Positions 7,150 through 15,348 are shown, counted from the first letter of the stretch. The stretch: 16,430 nt of DNA from Clostridiaceae bacterium (GCA_904501705.1 CAJGCA010000036.1:1-16430); one strand, 5' to 3'. Notes: generated by a model from the letters alone, not told the origin. Made by a program: numbers and translations.

Positions 7150-9855
7150 ATGCAAGACGGATTGCAAAAAGGGAATATCGACCTGGATGAACTGGTAAAT
7201 GAATTATTAAAGAAAAAGGCGGAAATGGTACCGTCGCCCCCCGAGGAAGAGCCGCAGGAGATCCTGCTGCCCGTCGACGAGATCGAGGCGGTGTCGGCAG
7301 ACGAGCCGATCGAGCCGTCACACGAAGAGCCCATCGCAGAGCCTGCGAAAGAACCGACGAACGAGCCTGCCGAGGCGGAATCGGTAACGCAGGAGCCGTC
7401 GCGCGAAGAGCCGACGGAGGATGCTGTCGTGCCGGCCGCGGCGGCGGAGTTCGTTGTGCCTGCCGCCTCGCCGAAGAGGAAAAGGGCCTTGTTCGGCTGG
7501 CTCAAGCGCCGCGATGAGGAAGAGGAAGCGGAGGACATCGTAGAGGAGGCGTGGGCTGATTGGGGGTTAAAGCCGATCGGTCAGTATCACATCGATGAGC
7601 CGTCCCCCGAGGAGACGCCGCGCGAGGTGTCGGTCGAGGAGGTCGAGCTACAGGAGTCGCCCGAGGAGGTCGTGGACATTTCCTCGGGCCGTGAGACACC
7701 GCCCGTCGATGAGGCTGTAGATGAGGTCGTTGAAAAGGCTGCGCAGGAGCCCGCCAAGGAGGTCGCCGAGCCCGCCCCTGCTGCTGTGACGGTCGAACCC
7801 GTGACGGTCATTATGCCCGCGGTGCGCCCCGCCGCTCCCGTGGTGGAGGATGTCACCCGTGTGGTGGAGATAAAGAAGGAAGATCCCGCCCCCGCACCTG
7901 CGGTCGAGGCGGCTCCCGAGGCTGCGCCCACGCCCGAGCAGCTGCCCGATCAGCTTTCACTGGAGGAACTGGTGCGGGTCGAGGATGTCGATGATATGGA
8001 GCCTGCCGAGCAGGACGATGAGGACCCCGCCGAACGCTTGCAGCGCGCCCGACAGGAGAAGGTGCGCGAGTTTGTGCTCGGCGGCGACGAGGAAGAGGAG
8101 AACGAGCCAGAGGAGGAGGTCGTCGAGGAACCCGAGGAAGAGGCGGAGATCGAGGACTTCACCGGCTACGATACCACGGATGCCGTTCGGCTGGAGATGC
8201 AGTATCGCTGGCGCACTGGCTTGGTCGGTCTGCTGCTGACGGCGGGATTGGAACTGGTGCTCCTGCTGCTCACGCTGGTGACGGTGAATATCGGACAATC
8301 CCCCATCACGGGTGTCGGGTATCTCACCGCTCATGTGTTCTGCCTCATTCTGATGGTGGTGCTCAATTACACCGCTGTCGCCCGCGGTCTGTCGGGGCTG
8401 TTCACCCTGCAGGCGAATAACGACACGGCACCTGCGGTGGGTATTTCGGTGGCGCTGTGCGGGCTGATCCTGCATTTCATCAATATGGAAGCGCCGCTGC
8501 CGGTGTTTGCGCCGCTGGCGGGCTTGCTGATGGTGCTCAACGCCGCGGGTCAGCTCGTGAAGATCGCGCGTATACGGGAGAATTTCTCCTTTGTGTCTTA
8601 TCCGGGGGAGAAGTATTCCGCCGCTCTTATCGAAGATGAAAAGGCGGCGCTGGAGATCGGTCGCCGCGTGACTGTCGAGGACACCGCGGATGTGGCGTAT
8701 TTCCGCCGCAGTGCGTTCCTTTCCTCGTACCTTAACAACGCGTATGAGGAGGACGGCGGTGATTGCGGTGCGAAGTTCGGCGTGCCGATCACGCTGGGGC
8801 TGTCGCTGGTCTTGTCGCTGGCGTTGCTGGCTGCGGGACGGTTTGACGGCGGTTTCTGGCAGTGGTTGAGCGCTTTCGTGTTTATGCTGTGTCTGTCGTC
8901 GTTCTCGGTGCTGCTTTCGATGCAGCTGCCGATGAAGAAGGCTTGCCGCCGTATGCTGCGTAAGGGCGGTTTCTTAGTCGGTTGGCGTGCGGTGGATACC
9001 TTCGGACGCCCCGACGCTCTGGTGGTGGATGTGGCGGATCTGTATCCCGATGAGAGTATGCTGCTGCACGGCATCAAGACCTTCTCGGGGATGCACATCG
9101 ACGCGGCGATTTTGGACGCTGCCTCGCTGTCCATCCGCGCGGGCGGTCCGCTGTCGATGATCTTCCGTCGTATCATTCAGAACAAGGAAGAGCTCCTGCA
9201 CGAGGTGGACAGCCTCGTCTATGAGCAGGGGATGGGGCTTTCAGGCTGGGTGGACGGCCGTCGCGTGCTGGTCGGCAATCGCCGCCTGCTGCAGAACCAC
9301 GGCGTGGACGTACCCTCGTCCGACTACGAGGCACGCTATGCGAAGAACGGCCGCCGTCTGGTGTATCTCTCCACGGCGGGCGAGCTGTCGGCGATGTTCG
9401 TGGTCAGCTATTTGCCCGATGAGAGCATCGGCGATGCCCTGCACGAGCTGTGCCGCGCTAAGGTGACGTTGCTTGTGCGCTCCAACGACCCGAATATTAC
9501 CGCGACGGATCTGTGCCGCGATTTTGATCTGGACGAGTATTACGTCGACGTGTTGCCGGCGGTGGCGGGCCGCCTGTACGACCAGTTGGTTGCCGAAGAA
9601 TGCAAAGAAACGCCCGCGGTGATGGCCTCCAACGGTCATATCCTCGGCACGGCGATGGTGTTGGCCGCCTGCCGCTCACTGCAGGTGAAGGGCCGCATTG
9701 CGCTGACGGTGCGTGTGCTCACGGCGCTGATCGGTCTTATGCTGTCCGTTTTGTGGGCGCTTAATTCCCTGAATTCGTATTTCCTGCCTGCTATGGGTCT
9801 GATGCTGGTTGCAGCGTTGCTTGACTGGCTGATTCCGCTGTTTAAACGCTTATAA
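7150..9855 (+). CDS. Degenerate P-type ATPase-like membrane protein with acidic N-terminal extension
   Basis: The 901-residue product has two parts. Residues 1 to about 345 are low-complexity, rich in Glu, Pro, Ala and Val, broken only by a basic patch near 109-121 (KRKRALFGWLKRR). Residues 355-901 have eight hydrophobic segments at about 355-380, 388-410, 427-446, 450-472, 545-563, 568-590, 849-872 and 875-897. This 4+2+2 order, with soluble stretches between helices 4-5 and 6-7, is that of P1B metal ATPases. GWVDGRRVLVGNRRLL (699-714) closely resembles the family's nucleotide-domain strand. The catalytic motifs are absent: DKTGT is replaced by DVADL (627-631, Asp kept), the CPC region reads LCLSSFS, HP reads GGPL, TGD reads VRSND, and no GDGxND is visible. 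It is probably a pseudoenzyme. AAGGAGAG at 7131-7138 supports the start. Confidence 0.75.
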   Translation: MQDGLQKGNIDLDELVNELLKKKAEMVPSPPEEEPQEILLPVDEIEAVSADEPIEPSHEEPIAEPAKEPTNEPAEAESVTQEPSREEPTEDAVVPAAAAEFVVPAASPKRKRALFGWLKRRDEEEEAEDIVEEAWADWGLKPIGQYHIDEPSPEETPREVSVEEVELQESPEEVVDISSGRETPPVDEAVDEVVEKAAQEPAKEVAEPAPAAVTVEPVTVIMPAVRPAAPVVEDVTRVVEIKKEDPAPAPAVEAAPEAAPTPEQLPDQLSLEELVRVEDVDDMEPAEQDDEDPAERLQRARQEKVREFVLGGDEEEENEPEEEVVEEPEEEAEIEDFTGYDTTDAVRLEMQYRWRTGLVGLLLTAGLELVLLLLTLVTVNIGQSPITGVGYLTAHVFCLILMVVLNYTAVARGLSGLFTLQANNDTAPAVGISVALCGLILHFINMEAPLPVFAPLAGLLMVLNAAGQLVKIARIRENFSFVSYPGEKYSAALIEDEKAALEIGRRVTVEDTADVAYFRRSAFLSSYLNNAYEEDGGDCGAKFGVPITLGLSLVLSLALLAAGRFDGGFWQWLSAFVFMLCLSSFSVLLSMQLPMKKACRRMLRKGGFLVGWRAVDTFGRPDALVVDVADLYPDESMLLHGIKTFSGMHIDAAILDAASLSIRAGGPLSMIFRRIIQNKEELLHEVDSLVYEQGMGLSGWVDGRRVLVGNRRLLQNHGVDVPSSDYEARYAKNGRRLVYLSTAGELSAMFVVSYLPDESIGDALHELCRAKVTLLVRSNDPNITATDLCRDFDLDEYYVDVLPAVAGRLYDQLVAEECKETPAVMASNGHILGTAMVLAACRSLQVKGRIALTVRVLTALIGLMLSVLWALNSLNSYFLPAMGLMLVAALLDWLIPLFKRL

Positions 9856-9868
9856 TTCGGATAATAAG

Positions 9869-9906
9869 AAGCCGCCGCTCACACGAATGTGTGAGCGGCG
9901 GCTTTT
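9869..9906 (+). terminator. Rho-independent terminator after the rlmB operon
   Basis: A perfect 16-bp stem pairs 9869-9884 with 9889-9904 around GAAT, with a short T-run at the end of the right arm. It lies between two convergent operons and may stop transcription from both sides, though the minus-strand U-tract is poor. Confidence 0.85.
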
Positions 9907-9915
9907 GCGTTTGAT

Positions 9916-11577
9916 TTACATGTCTACGATCGGTTTACCGTTATAGTAATCCTTGATTAAGGACATAAAATTGAAAATATCGCTGGCCTTGACCGTGAAC
10001 AGCTCGCCCTCATCGGTGCGTACCGTATAGAGACTGCTGCTGTGCTCGAAGATCTCCAGTGTCAGGAAGGTCGAGCCGTTGTTTTCGATCAGAGTGATCT
10101 TGTGCAGGGGCTGTCCGCTGGGTTTCTTATCGGTCTCACCATAGCGGGATATCCCCATCATACGGCTGTACAGCGTGCGGAAATTCGGTGTATCCAGTGT
10201 CTTGCCGTCGCAAGTGACTGTCAGTTGCTTGTCGGAATCCTCTTTGCTTTCGTCGTGGGTGAGCATATAGTTGTAGGTCTTGCCATCGGTAGAGATGCTG
10301 ACCTTCTTGATGTCGATAATGTTCTTGAGGAACAGCAGATCACTGATGGTGTTGACGTAGGTGCGCTCCGCAACGGTTGCCAGCGAGGAAGAGGCAGCTA
10401 GATAGATTGCGTTATGACCGTCGACCATCACATAGTAGTTGCCGTTGTTGTCCTTGCAGCCGATGGTGATTCTGGAGGTAGAGGCGTTGTAGTAGATGAA
10501 CTGGGGAGAACTGTCGTCCGCAGTGTTTTCATCCTCTTCCTCTGTGGTCTGCACAGCCAGCGTTACGTCGAGAACGGCATACGGATCGTTAAAGCCGTAT
10601 TTTGCCTTATCGGCAGTGGTGGGGTGGAGTACCACGCCTTCGTCAGCGATGAGATAGGTGAAGCCGCTGAGCGACGAGCTGACCGTCTCGCTGACCATCC
10701 GCTTGTACGGCTTGGTGATGATGAAGGATGCGTAGGAATATTCCTCGCCATCGCTCGACGCCGCCTGCCGCAGGGAAAGGGTCTCGTTGCCGGGCCCGCC
10801 CTTGAGCGTCATCTCCTTGAGCACCACCTTGCCGTTGGCATCGTCCTTCTTGACGGTGGGGGCGGCGATCAGATTGCGCTCGACATACTGACCTTTTTTG
10901 AGCTGGAAGTAGGAGACGGTGTCGGCGTTAATCATTACGACCGCATCTCCGTCCTGCAGACGGGCGTAGTAGCCGTTTTTATCCGGCGTTTCGTTTCCGA
11001 TGAGCAGCGTGGTGGTGGAGTTATCGTAGTAGGTGATGATGACGGTGATGCTCGGCTTTTCCAGACCAAAGTCCGAGAGCTTTTCAACAGCCTTGACCTG
11101 GTCGTAACCATTAAGGGTGGTCGCACAGCCTACCAGTTCTTCCACGCCCGAGGCCGAGAGGGAGATGTCGGCGTAGCCAGCGAGCTGATACAGCCTATCC
11201 GTTTTGTTGTAGCGGATGGTGTATTCGTCGTCCTTGTTCTTGATCGCTACCGACTGTACGATCTCTTGCTCGGTCTTGTCCTTCGAGCGGTCGTACAGCG
11301 GGTACACCTCTTCGGGAACCGATACGGTGTCGGAGGGGGTGGAGCTGTTGTCGCCCGTGCCCTCGCTGAGCAGTGGTAGCAACACCGCGAGCAGGATCGC
11401 GAGCACCGCGACGATGGCGGTAACGATGATGAGCAGTCGTGTGTTGGCGGTTACGCGCTTTTTAGCGGTAGTTTTTTGCGGTGCGACGACATGCTCGAAT
11501 GCGCTGAGCGCGTCCTCGGTCGCATCGGCAGAGGAGAACCGCTCCTCGTCGGGGCGCTTGTTTTCCTCTTGCATCAT
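9916..11577 (-). CDS. DUF4340-like membrane-anchored protein of the Gld-type ABC operon
   Basis: The 553-residue product has a charged cytoplasmic N-terminus, one membrane helix (about 48-70), and a large extracytoplasmic part. Two stretches share the pattern typical of DUF4340. The first is FGLEKPSITVII...TTTLLIGNETPDKNGYYARLQDG (about 170-215). The second is YGFNDPYAVLDV...ITIGCKDNNGNYYVMVDGHNA. DUF4340 proteins are regularly encoded next to GldG-like ABC accessory proteins; their biochemical role is unknown. The ATG overlaps the upstream stop codon (ATGA), with GGAGG 8 bases before it, so translation is probably coupled. This is the last gene of the four-gene operon. An in-frame second ATG follows directly. 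Confidence 0.85.
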   Translation of the reverse strand: MMQEENKRPDEERFSSADATEDALSAFEHVVAPQKTTAKKRVTANTRLLIIVTAIVAVLAILLAVLLPLLSEGTGDNSSTPSDTVSVPEEVYPLYDRSKDKTEQEIVQSVAIKNKDDEYTIRYNKTDRLYQLAGYADISLSASGVEELVGCATTLNGYDQVKAVEKLSDFGLEKPSITVIITYYDNSTTTLLIGNETPDKNGYYARLQDGDAVVMINADTVSYFQLKKGQYVERNLIAAPTVKKDDANGKVVLKEMTLKGGPGNETLSLRQAASSDGEEYSYASFIITKPYKRMVSETVSSSLSGFTYLIADEGVVLHPTTADKAKYGFNDPYAVLDVTLAVQTTEEEDENTADDSSPQFIYYNASTSRITIGCKDNNGNYYVMVDGHNAIYLAASSSLATVAERTYVNTISDLLFLKNIIDIKKVSISTDGKTYNYMLTHDESKEDSDKQLTVTCDGKTLDTPNFRTLYSRMMGISRYGETDKKPSGQPLHKITLIENNGSTFLTLEIFEHSSSLYTVRTDEGELFTVKASDIFNFMSLIKDYYNGKPIVDM

Positions 11578-13265
11578 AAGTTCTTCCTCCTCACGAAGAC
11601 CACCAGACAGATGATCAGCACCGCGAGCGGCAGACCGATAGTGAAGATGCCGAGACCGACGATCAACGCCGTCGCGTTGGAGAAGGTGACGGTTTCATTC
11701 GAAATGGTCTTGGAAGAGATCGTGATGGCGTTTTCAATACCGGTCATTTGGTTGAGTGCGCCGAGCAACAGCTCCTCGTTTTTGAGGTTGCTGTTCTGCA
11801 GGTAGTTGCTGTAGGCAACTGCCGAGCAACCGCTCACGAGCACGCGCCCGTCGACCGCGGTCTGAGTATCGTTGTTATAGGAGTCGATTGCGCACACAAG
11901 CATACCGGTGAGAGGATAGTCGCCCTCGGGCGCCGCGTAGGTGGTGTCGGTATCTGCGGCGGTGTCAGGGCTTTGCAGGCTCTCGAGCTTAGTCAGCTTC
12001 GCCGACTCGGGATATTCTGTCAGCGGCACTGCATAGGTGCCGATGGTGTTGCTTTCCAGTGCCGCGGGCAGGGTGGTTGTCAGGCGGCGTGTGAACGGCG
12101 TAAAGACGTTTGCCGTGCCGACGGCAGAGATGGTATAGTCGGTCGTGGGAATATCCGTCATCGTGTACAGAGAGTTATAGTTCTGGATGCGGTTGTAATC
12201 GGTCTCGCTGATCAGCTCGTCGGTGATGGTGATCTTATACTCAACCTCGAGGAACTCGTAGAGGTTCGGGCAGTCGGCAGTGGGACTGACGAACACCATC
12301 AACTGACGACCGTAGTTGCCGTTGTTATATACCCATTCCTGCACGCGCTTGATCTCGTCGGCGGAATAGTCCTTTTCGGGCGCAGGGATGAGCATGATGC
12401 TCGCGTCCTTGTTGAATTCCTTAGAGCCCGTGATGGTCAGTTCCTCAAAGGTGTAGCCGTTGAGCTCATACAGGCCTTTGAGACCGTCGATGACGTACGC
12501 ATCTTCTTCGTGGCCGACAAGCACCTGCACGATGTGTTCCTCGCCGCCGCTGAGTGTGTAGATGTTGGAGGCGAGCAACTTCTCAACGTTGGACTCAAAG
12601 GTGTAGGTGCCGGTAGTGTTGTAGGACGAGGTGTCGATCGTGTACAGATCGTTGGAGTAACTGCCGTCGTATACGGTGGCGGTCTTGTACCGTTCACCCG
12701 CGAGGAACAGCATATCGCCCGATTCAACCTCGTATTCGGAATAGGCAGCGAACTTCTGCGGCTCCTGCGAGGGATTGATGAAGGTGTAGGTCACCTTTTC
12801 GCCCGAGTAGCTGTTATACTGCTTGAGGGCGTTGTTGAACTCGCGCAGGGTGGTATCCAGCTCATCGACGCCAGTTGAGGGGTTTTCGAAGGTGGCCTTG
12901 TCTGCAAAGATGATCAGTTCAATCTTGTTATCTACCTGCTTGGCGATCTCCACACTCTGCTCGGAGAGGGTGTACGCCTTATCCTTAGAGATGTCCAGCG
13001 TGATGGGGAAACGGTCGGCAACAACGCCGACGATGACGTTGAGCAGGATGACCAGTGCCACCGCGATGACGATGGTCGCGGTGAAGCCCGCGCGATACTG
13101 TAAGCGGCGTTTAGCTCCCGCCGTTCGGTGCTTTTTCTCTTTCTTTGGCTTTTTGCCGCTGGGCTCGTCGAGGCTAGCGGCCACGTCGATTTCGTCCGCC
13201 GTGTCGGTCTCGATGGTTTCGATTTCGTCGAGGATCTCGTTGATTTCGTTATTCTCTTTATTCAT
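11574..13265 (-). CDS. GldG-like ABC transport accessory protein
   Basis: The 563 residues begin with an acidic, then Lys-rich cytoplasmic segment (1-55). A membrane helix follows (about 61-82), then the GldG-type start of the outer domain, ITLDISKDKAYTLSEQSVEIAKQVDNKIEL. A long extracytoplasmic region leads to a C-terminal helix (about 533-556) and a short basic tail, RRKNL. In Bacteroidetes, GldA, GldF and GldG form an ABC complex needed for gliding. Related trios occur in many non-gliding bacteria with unknown substrate. The ribosome binding site is a GGAGAGGAG stretch just upstream. The stop overlaps the next gene's start by four bases and the gap to the permease is only 20 bp, so the gene sits inside one operon. 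Confidence 0.85.
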   Translation of the reverse strand: MNKENNEINEILDEIETIETDTADEIDVAASLDEPSGKKPKKEKKHRTAGAKRRLQYRAGFTATIVIAVALVILLNVIVGVVADRFPITLDISKDKAYTLSEQSVEIAKQVDNKIELIIFADKATFENPSTGVDELDTTLREFNNALKQYNSYSGEKVTYTFINPSQEPQKFAAYSEYEVESGDMLFLAGERYKTATVYDGSYSNDLYTIDTSSYNTTGTYTFESNVEKLLASNIYTLSGGEEHIVQVLVGHEEDAYVIDGLKGLYELNGYTFEELTITGSKEFNKDASIMLIPAPEKDYSADEIKRVQEWVYNNGNYGRQLMVFVSPTADCPNLYEFLEVEYKITITDELISETDYNRIQNYNSLYTMTDIPTTDYTISAVGTANVFTPFTRRLTTTLPAALESNTIGTYAVPLTEYPESAKLTKLESLQSPDTAADTDTTYAAPEGDYPLTGMLVCAIDSYNNDTQTAVDGRVLVSGCSAVAYSNYLQNSNLKNEELLLGALNQMTGIENAITISSKTISNETVTFSNATALIVGLGIFTIGLPLAVLIICLVVFVRRKNL

Positions 13266-13285
13266 TATCGTTCACTCCTCTCCGA

Positions 13286-13993
13286 TTATTTCCATCTCTT
13301 GCTGTCCAGCACCCGCACGGTGATGAAGATGAACAGTGCCTGCAAGGACAGGAAGAAGATGATGTTGTCGTATTCGATCAGACCAACGGTGAAATTGGAA
13401 TGGCGGTTGTTAATAGACAGGAAATTGATTGCATCCGCCAGCCATGTGATGGAGGCAAAGATACTGCTCAACATATCCACGCTCATCAGAATGACTGACA
13501 CGGCGAGGGTGCCAAGTGCGGCGATGACCTGGCTCTCGGTAAGAGACGAAATCATCAGTCCGATGGCGATCACCAGTCCGCCGACAAGCAGCAGACCGAC
13601 GAAATTGCCCGCGAGCACCATCCAGTCGGGGGTAACCTTCATTGCGATGACCAGCGCATATACCAACGTGATGGACAGCGACAGCACAAACAGCAAGAGT
13701 GCCGCAAAGAACTTACCGAGCACGATGCCCGTCAGCCCCGTGGGGGCGGTGAGCAACGCTTGGTCGGTCTTTTGTCGCTTTTCTTCGCTGAACAGACGCA
13801 TTGTGAGGAAGGGGATAATGAGCAGCACAATGGTGAACAGATTACTGTACAGATAAGAAAGACTGGACATACCGCCTGCCATATTATACATAAAGAAGAA
13901 CAGGCCGGAAGCGCAGAACATTACGGCGAGCACGACGTAGCCGATGGGGTTGGTGAAGAAGGATTTGAATTCACGTCTGAAAATAGCACCCAT
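13286..13993 (-). CDS. ABC-2 type transporter permease (GldF-like)
   Basis: This 235-residue permease has about six membrane helices. It opens with MGAIFRREFKSFFTNPIGYV, the classic start of ABC-2 permeases of this group (an amphipathic helix before the first membrane segment). LFSEEKRQKTDQALLTAPTG is the cytoplasmic loop expected to contact the ATPase. It pairs with the ATP-binding protein encoded immediately upstream: the ATPase stop TAA and this ATG share one base, with AGGAGGTG ahead. The transported substrate is unknown. The small size and loop sequence match GldF-type rather than drug-exporter permeases, but this rests on resemblance only. Confidence 0.9.
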   Translation of the reverse strand: MGAIFRREFKSFFTNPIGYVVLAVMFCASGLFFFMYNMAGGMSSLSYLYSNLFTIVLLIIPFLTMRLFSEEKRQKTDQALLTAPTGLTGIVLGKFFAALLLFVLSLSITLVYALVIAMKVTPDWMVLAGNFVGLLLVGGLVIAIGLMISSLTESQVIAALGTLAVSVILMSVDMLSSIFASITWLADAINFLSINNRHSNFTVGLIEYDNIIFFLSLQALFIFITVRVLDSKRWK

Positions 13994-14937
13994 TATCGTG
14001 CACCTCCTTTTTTCTGTGTCAGGTCAATGAAGATGTCCTCAAGGGACATTGCCTGTGTCTTGGAATAGAGCAGCGGCCAGCCGCGCTGGGCGAGCCGCTC
14101 GAACAGATCGCGGCGGATGTCGGCGTTGGGGGCAGTCTCGACCAGCAGGTCGACCGTGCCGACCTCCTTGCTGCCCGCATCCGTCACCGAGATGACGCCG
14201 CCGATGCCCTTGACGAGCGCGGTGCTCTCCTTCGCGGGACCCGCGATGCGCACGAGCAGGCGATGGTCGTCGGAGAACTGGGCGGAGAGATTTTCTGCCG
14301 AATCGTCGGCAACCAGCTCGCCCTTGTTGATGATGATGACGCGGTCACACACCGCCTCGATCTCCGACAGAATGTGGGAGGAGAGGATGACGGTGTGGTG
14401 TTTGCCGAGGGTCTTGATGAGCGAGCGGATCTCGATGATCTGCTTGGGGTCAAGACCGACGGTCGGCTCGTCGAGGATGAGCACGGGCGGGTTGCCGATG
14501 AGTGCCTGCGCCATACCGACGCGCTGACGATAACCCTTCGATAGGTTCTTGATCAGACGGCCGTACACGTCCTCGATCTTCATCACCTTGCAGATCTCGG
14601 TGATGTGCTTGACGCGCGGCAACGCGCACTTTTTGAGGTCGTACATAAAGTCGAGGTATTCCCGCACCGTCATATCGAGGTACAGCGGCGGGATCTCGGG
14701 CAGATAGCCGATGTTCGCCTTCGCCGCGTTGGGCTCCTCGAGGATGTCGTGTCCGTTGATGGTGACGGTACCCTCGGTGGCGGACAGATAGCCCGTAAGG
14801 ATGTTCATAGTGGTGGATTTGCCCGCACCGTTGGGGCCGAGGAAGCCGAGAATTTCTCCCTCGCCGACCGCGAAGCTGATATCCTTCACCGCACAATGGG
14901 TGCCGTATCGCTTGGTCAGATGGTTGACTTCGATCAT
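13993..14937 (-). CDS. ABC transporter ATP-binding protein (GldA-like)
   Basis: The 314-residue ATPase drives the membrane complex encoded downstream. It shows Walker A GPNGAGKST (34-42), a Q-loop region reading IGYLPEIPPLY with Glu in the usual Gln place (as in related ABC-2 exporters), signature LSKGYRQRV (132-140), Walker B VLILDEP (152-158) and the H-loop SSH (His188). Residues after about 225 form a C-terminal extension, ending in QAMSLEDIFIDLTQKKG, the usual tail of this subfamily. GGAGGG at 14948-14953 sets the start. It is the first gene of the operon. The ATPase-permease-GldG-DUF4340 order is the characteristic gene set. Confidence 0.93.
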   Translation of the reverse strand: MIEVNHLTKRYGTHCAVKDISFAVGEGEILGFLGPNGAGKSTTMNILTGYLSATEGTVTINGHDILEEPNAAKANIGYLPEIPPLYLDMTVREYLDFMYDLKKCALPRVKHITEICKVMKIEDVYGRLIKNLSKGYRQRVGMAQALIGNPPVLILDEPTVGLDPKQIIEIRSLIKTLGKHHTVILSSHILSEIEAVCDRVIIINKGELVADDSAENLSAQFSDDHRLLVRIAGPAKESTALVKGIGGVISVTDAGSKEVGTVDLLVETAPNADIRRDLFERLAQRGWPLLYSKTQAMSLEDIFIDLTQKKGGAR

Positions 14938-14983
14938 AATTGTTTATCCCTCCGGAAAGTTCTTTTTCGGGTTTGACCTATCT

Positions 14984-15015
14984 ATTATAAAGGGTTTTGC
15001 GATGCAATGTGTAAA
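14984..15015 (-). promoter_or_regulatory. Possible promoter of the ABC operon (good -10, weak -35)
   Basis: TATAAT on the minus strand (14989-14984) is perfect. The only -35-like box is TTTACA (15015-15010), and its 20-bp spacer is too long. It may need an activator, or the operon may instead be read from the stronger promoter at 15237-15265. Confidence 0.4.
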
Positions 15016-15057
15016 CGCTGTGTAAAAAGATCGCGAAAATATGTTTTTTGTGTGTAT

Positions 15058-15153
15058 TCAGTCGATAAGCATTCTCACAAGGTGCTGCACGTGAATGCGG
15101 TGGGAGAAATCGTGGGGCATTTCGCTGCTGTTGCTCACGCCGAACGCGAGCAT
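15058..15153 (-). CDS. Possible small ORF or gene remnant, 31 residues
   Basis: On the minus strand an ATG at 15153 opens a 31-residue frame (starting MLAFGVSNSS, ending VRMLID) that closes at 15058. Most third codon positions are G or C, as in the real genes nearby, although the plus strand also stays open here. No ribosome binding site is seen at normal spacing; AAAGGA lies about 20 bases upstream. It lies downstream of the promoter at 15237-15265, within what would be the leader of the ABC operon. It could be a small protein, a leader peptide, or the decayed end of a lost gene. I do not recognise it. Confidence 0.25.
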   Translation of the reverse strand: MLAFGVSNSSEMPHDFSHRIHVQHLVRMLID

Positions 15154-15236
15154 AATGGTAGGTGTCGACTCATTCCTTTGCCACCCAATTGGGGCCCTTG
15201 TCACCGCCGGTGGCGTTTGTCACGACATTATAGAGT

Positions 15237-15265
15237 ATTATACCATATTATAGGTCTTATTGCAA
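15237..15265 (-). promoter_or_regulatory. Minus-strand promoter within a triple TATAAT block
   Basis: On the minus strand TTGCAA (15265-15260), a 17-bp spacer and TATAAT (15242-15237). Two more TATAAT boxes lie exactly 10 bp on either side (15252-15247 and 15232-15227). Transcription would run toward the small ORF and the ABC operon. Confidence 0.6.
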
Positions 15266-15319
15266 GGTAGAAAGGGAGAAAAAGTCGCAAAAAATGCGTA
15301 GAGAATGTGAAATTAGGGC

Positions 15320-15348
15320 TTGACATCGGTGGTAGGCTGTGGTATGAT
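15320..15348 (+). promoter_or_regulatory. Promoter of the tRNA operon
   Basis: TTGACA (15320-15325), 17-bp spacer, TATGAT (15343-15348): nearly consensus, as expected for stable RNA genes. The -10 lies inside an inverted repeat, GTGGT (15339-15343) and ACCAC (15351-15355). Confidence 0.85.

Larger units (their letters stand above)
14938..15319. other. Intergenic region between the ABC operon and the tRNA operon
   Basis: This region holds the weak promoter at 14984-15015, a possible small minus-strand ORF (15058-15153), a GC-rich segment with short palindromes (15181-15220), and the AT-rich triple TATAAT block with its promoter (15227-15265). From 15266 to 15319 nothing is recognisable. Confidence 0.6.

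Noticed and set aside
10414..11379. 321-residue plus-strand frame opposite the DUF4340 gene
   Set aside because: Antisense shadow of a well-supported gene; no start signal and no recognisable domain.
11748..12878. 376-residue plus-strand frame opposite the GldG-like gene
   Set aside because: Antisense shadow; composition is Val/Arg/Gly/Glu-rich without domain features, and the minus-strand gene explains the region.
15058..15236. Known riboswitch or T-box in the ABC operon leader
   Set aside because: I looked for TPP, SAM, c-di-GMP, guanidine, ZTP, THF, fluoride and T-box core motifs and found none.
15007..15270. 87-residue plus-strand frame before the tRNA operon
   Set aside because: No ribosome binding site or promoter, composition rich in His/Arg/Pro/Trp, and the minus strand carries the better promoter.
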